DNA of 7,494 bases from Candidatus Micrarchaeota archaeon RBG_16_49_10 (GTDB lineage Archaea; Aenigmatarchaeota; Aenigmatarchaeia; CG10238-14): NCBI GenBank assembly GCA_001784635.1, contig MFRS01000011.1:1-7494 (forward strand). Reading direction: 5' to 3'. The notes under the pieces are model-generated. The model ran no database searches. It was not told the origin of the DNA and saw only the letters and a list, made by a program, of their open reading frames with translations. Positions 5,519-7,494 of this stretch are shown here, one piece after another (positions within the stretch are counted from its first letter, which is position 1; the number at the start of each line of letters is the position of its first letter). The position numbers and the translations under genes are program-made.

Positions 5519-5529
5519 TTTTATTAAAA
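5519..5529 (+). promoter_or_regulatory. TATA-like box for the 5550 gene
   Basis: TTTTATTAAAA is centred 26 nt before the ATG at 5550, the same spacing as for the 2297 and 2841 genes, which suggests a leaderless transcript. An AAGG at 5539-5542 might act as a weak ribosome site if the start of transcription lies further upstream. Confidence 0.5.
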
Positions 5530-5549
5530 GTAAAGTGCAAGGATAATTT

Positions 5550-5816
5550 ATGCAAATAATATCTACTTTATGCTCAACAGGACCTTCAAAAATAAGACCC
5601 TGTCTAGCTATTTTTGGCGTTGAATATCGAGTTTATTTGTTCTCGCTTTTGATTTCTCTACTGATTGGTTTTTCATTATATTTCGTTTATTCGAAAATAA
5701 AAAAAGAAAAAACACAAACGAAAGATTACTTAATAAGAAGTTTAATAATCTCTACAATTATTTTCATAATAATATCTTTATACAACATCTATTTGCAAAC
5801 TAAAATTGTTTACTAG
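5550..5816 (+). CDS. Small two-TM membrane protein, function unknown
   Basis: I do not recognise a family. The 88-residue product has a polar N-terminus containing two Cys (8 and 18) in STLCSTGPSKIRPC, then hydrophobic spans at about 27-48 and 63-83, joined by a very basic loop (KIKKEKTQTK). The positive-inside rule places that loop in the cytoplasm and both termini outside, where Cys8 and Cys18 could form a disulfide. The gene is AT-rich, like the 2297 gene and unlike the hydrogenase genes upstream. A TATA-like box at the standard distance and continuous frame support a real gene. It has its own promoter and need not be linked functionally to the hydrogenase. Confidence 0.6.
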   Translation: MQIISTLCSTGPSKIRPCLAIFGVEYRVYLFSLLISLLIGFSLYFVYSKIKKEKTQTKDYLIRSLIISTIIFIIISLYNIYLQTKIVY

Positions 5817-6095
5817 CTTTTCACTCCTTAAAGGTTTTGTTTTCTCGAGTCTAAAGTTTCTGTCCTACAGTTTCGAAGTATTCTACACTTTTCCTAACAT
5901 TTCCTTGAAGCGGTGATGGTCTTTGTGATGTTTTGGTAAGAAATGTTCATTTGCGATACAAAACTCTTCAAAAAATAGGGTTTAAGATGATACAAAATCC
6001 CTATTTAAGTTTAACTGGCAATTATCTAAAATAAAATGTGATCTATATGACATTGATAATTTCCAGTTCGAAAAGTCTACCCAAATTTTCCTCCT
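5817..6095. other. AT-rich intergenic region between convergent transcription units
   Basis: These 279 bases separate the rightward 5550 gene from the leftward maturation protease gene. Only very short reading frames occur, none with a supported start, and I see no tRNA or known riboswitch fold. The content that stands out is an inverted repeat (5973-6006) with an overlapping direct repeat, and several T-rich stretches that could end transcription from either side. Confidence 0.6.
5973..6006. repeat. Inverted repeat, 8-bp perfect arms
   Basis: AAATAGGG (5973-5980) pairs with CCCTATTT (5999-6006). The stem can be extended inward by TTT/AAA with one bulged T, leaving a loop of about 11 nt. The nonamer GATACAAAA occurs at 5955-5963 and again at 5989-5997, 34 nt apart, the second copy lying inside the hairpin. 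It could be a transcript end structure or a protein-binding site, or chance in AT-rich DNA. Confidence 0.4.
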
Positions 6096-6476
6096 TTAGT
6101 GAAAAATCCGTTCAATGACATTGACCAAGTCCGTAAAAACCTCTTCCCCGTCCTTTGAAGCCGGGACAGCTATTATTTTCACAGAATCTATGGTGCCGAT
6201 TTTCTTCAGCAGCTTCAGATTATAACCCAAGTCGAAATCATGCAGAGAATATGCCTTGCCGAGAATTATTGAGCCTATGTCTTCTATCACCTGGGCTTTC
6301 TTGATTCCCTTGACGGTGTCCAAAATTACCAAGTCCCTTCCTTCTTTGTGTAAGTCTTCGGAAGAGTCGAACTCCCTGAACTCTATTTTTGTGAATTTTT
6401 TTCTCAATCTTGGGAGCAGCCTCAAAGGGAGGGAATCCTCTTCCACCAGCGGGTTCCCGAAGACGAGTATCTTCAT
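6096..6476 (-). CDS. [NiFe] hydrogenase maturation protease (HycI/HyaD type, peptidase M52)
   Basis: This protease removes the C-terminal tail of the hydrogenase large subunit after nickel insertion, which closes the active site. The 126-residue product starts with the family signature ILVFGNPLVEEDSLPLRLL; Glu13 or Asp14, Asp53 (VILDTV) and His79 (YSLHDFDLGYNLKLL) occupy the positions of the nickel-sensing Glu, Asp and His of the family. The final strand KIIAVPAS and helix are also typical. It is somewhat short compared with bacterial HybD/HycI (about 150-165), as are many archaeal members. The ATG at 6476 lies 8 nt after the EamA transporter stop, so the two are co-transcribed. Its likely client is the large subunit encoded at 4199-5476 on the other strand, whose tail after DPCMSCATH is only seven residues. 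Confidence 0.88.
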   Translation of the reverse strand: MKILVFGNPLVEEDSLPLRLLPRLRKKFTKIEFREFDSSEDLHKEGRDLVILDTVKGIKKAQVIEDIGSIILGKAYSLHDFDLGYNLKLLKKIGTIDSVKIIAVPASKDGEEVFTDLVNVIERIFH

Positions 6477-6484
6477 GAAGTCTA

Positions 6485-7393
6485 TTAGACTTCCAGGATT
6501 AAATGGTCGCTCTTCACCTTTGTGGTCATGTAGGCGCCGTACAGGATCAGGGCTGAGCCGACGAGCTGGAGAAGCGGCGTGGGCTCGCCGAAAATCAGAA
6601 TTCCACCTATCATCGAAATCACCGGCGCAATCAAAAGCATGGTGGAGGCCTTGGAGACGTTTATCATCTTCACAGCGGAGTACCAGAAGAACACGTAGGA
6701 GAATAGCACGAGGGTGGATATGAGTATGTTCATCACTTGCCCTGCGTTGAGCGCAAGCAAGGTGGGAAGCCTTCCGGTCAGTAGGACGAAGCCGAACAGT
6801 ATCAGACCGCCCAGAAACATCCTGGAGAAGGAGACGAGGAAATTGCTGTTCCCCCCCTCCATCACCCTCTTCGCCATCACGTTCTCGACCGCCCAGAGGA
6901 AGGTTGCGCATATCACTAACAGGTCGCCCAAAGACGGGTTAAGCCAGAAAGGCCCCGGCTGTATGGCGTCGAAGTATACGAATATGGTCCCGAGGAACAT
7001 GAGCGACAGGGCGATGAGTTGCTTCTTCCCTATCTTCTCCTTCAGGAAGAGGAAAGCCAACAGGGTGACGTACAAAGGAAGTGTCTTGTGGAGGAATGCC
7101 CCTCTACCTGCGGTGGTCATCCGCAGGCCTGTGAAGAACATGAGGAACGCGAGCGCCCCGCCAATAACGGCAATCAATAGGAGGCCGACAAGGTCGGGCT
7201 TCTTCGCCTTCTTGAACTCGGCCCTCTTGTAAGAGAGCATGAGAAACACCAGTCCTATCAGGATGGATCTTATCGCGGTGAAAACTATAGGGTCTATGTC
7301 CACGACGAAAAGCTTGTTCATGGGAATCGCTATACCGCTCACGAAGGCCGCCATAAGAGCGAAAACGGTCCCTTTCTTTTCCTCACTCGCCAT
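6485..7393 (-). CDS. EamA/DMT-family transporter (ten-TM drug/metabolite permease)
   Basis: A 302-residue protein with two EamA repeats of about five TM helices each, roughly residues 7-140 and 155-290, the normal size for the family. Family-like features are the N-terminal FALMAAFVSGIAIPMNK, the repeat-end segment LPLYVTLLAFLFLKEKIGKKQ (residues about 105-125), and in repeat 2 APVISMIGGILIFGEPT followed by LVGSALILYGAYMT. Members export or take up amino acids, nucleotides, sugars or drugs; substrate cannot be read from sequence. The start is taken at ATG 7393; an in-frame TTG directly precedes it. The upstream gene ends 5 nt before this ATG and the hydrogenase maturation protease begins 8 nt after its stop, so it is the middle gene of a compact operon. 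No clear Shine-Dalgarno sequence is visible. Confidence 0.9.
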   Translation of the reverse strand: MASEEKKGTVFALMAAFVSGIAIPMNKLFVVDIDPIVFTAIRSILIGLVFLMLSYKRAEFKKAKKPDLVGLLLIAVIGGALAFLMFFTGLRMTTAGRGAFLHKTLPLYVTLLAFLFLKEKIGKKQLIALSLMFLGTIFVYFDAIQPGPFWLNPSLGDLLVICATFLWAVENVMAKRVMEGGNSNFLVSFSRMFLGGLILFGFVLLTGRLPTLLALNAGQVMNILISTLVLFSYVFFWYSAVKMINVSKASTMLLIAPVISMIGGILIFGEPTPLLQLVGSALILYGAYMTTKVKSDHLILEV

Positions 7394-7398
7394 CAAAA

Positions 7399-7494
7399 CT
7401 ATATTTGCTTTCTGCTCTTAAAATAATTCTCTTTGCCCGCCTGCAGCTTTCCCAGCAGACTCTCTGATATCTTCTTGACGATGAAGTCCCTGTG
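7399..7494 (-). CDS. C-terminal fragment of an unrecognised protein
   Basis: On the minus strand the frame beginning at base 7494 reads 31 sense codons and ends in TAG at 7401-7399, 5 nt before the transporter ATG. The peptide starts HRDFIVKKISESLLGKL and ends with a basic tail (FKSRKQI). Its codon use (AAG, CTG, GAG, ATA) matches the neighbouring genes, which supports coding. The rest of the gene is beyond the window and I cannot name the family. Confidence 0.6.
   Translation of the reverse strand, partial: HRDFIVKKISESLLGKLQAGKENYFKSRKQI

Noticed and set aside
6030..6098. Strong Shine-Dalgarno-like AAAGGAGG (minus strand, 6097-6090) followed by TTG and a 13-codon frame
   Set aside because: The frame is very short, starts with TTG, encodes nothing recognisable and begins at the end of the protease gene; chance is the better explanation.
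6477..6911. N-terminal extension of the maturation protease upstream of ATG 6476
   Set aside because: The extension lies over the transporter gene in another frame, reads as Arg/Gly/His-rich low-quality sequence, and the conserved protease start MKILVFGNP is at 6476.
6714..7232. Plus-strand 172-codon frame opposite the EamA gene
   Set aside because: It has no membrane or domain pattern, and the opposite strand is a full-length, ordinary EamA transporter.

Overview
The window looks like a chromosomal segment of an archaeon with about 50% GC. Four things point that way: an XPF/Hef-type ERCC4 nuclease with a helix-hairpin-helix tail, a DUF460 (COG2433) protein, a membrane archaeosortase, and several genes with a TATA-like box centred about 26 nt before the start codon, the mark of leaderless archaeal transcripts. 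Arginine AGG and isoleucine ATA dominate the codon use. A DPANN-type or other uncultured euryarchaeal-grade lineage would fit, but I cannot place it further.

Layout. Positions 1-2213 (+) hold a likely operon: the C-terminal part of an ERCC4/XPF nuclease, a short-form DUF460 RuvC-like coiled-coil protein, and an archaeosortase with intact Cys/Arg/His. Positions 2297-3664 are a cell-surface island. It has an AT-rich gene for a membrane-anchored coiled coil with a domain resembling a subtilase propeptide, a small anchored protein with a Thr-rich stalk and a four-Cys GDGVCD tail, and (on -) a two-TM protein with an Ada-like zinc-binding domain. Positions 3722-5476 (+) encode a compact two-subunit [NiFe] hydrogenase, followed by an AT-rich small membrane protein gene at 5550-5816. 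About 280 bases of AT-rich non-coding DNA follow. The right end (- strand) is a tight operon running leftward: the last 31 codons of an unrecognised gene, an EamA/DMT transporter, and a HycI/HyaD-type hydrogenase maturation protease.

How they fit. The maturation protease near the right end is the natural processing partner of the hydrogenase large subunit, which keeps both CxxC pairs and a short tail after the last His. No flavin, NAD or F420 subunit and no Hyp genes are in view, so the electron acceptor is unknown.

The most notable observations are these. The hydrogenase large subunit has no ATG, GTG or TTG before its conserved IEGH motif and seems to start at an ATT codon directly abutting the small-subunit stop. 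The small subunit has Asp in place of the first proximal-cluster Cys. The anchored Ada-like domain has His in place of the methyl-acceptor Cys. The anchored subtilase-propeptide-like protein lacks any protease in view. I see no CRISPR array, tRNA, rRNA or transposase. A wholly new multi-gene system is not demonstrable from this sequence alone.
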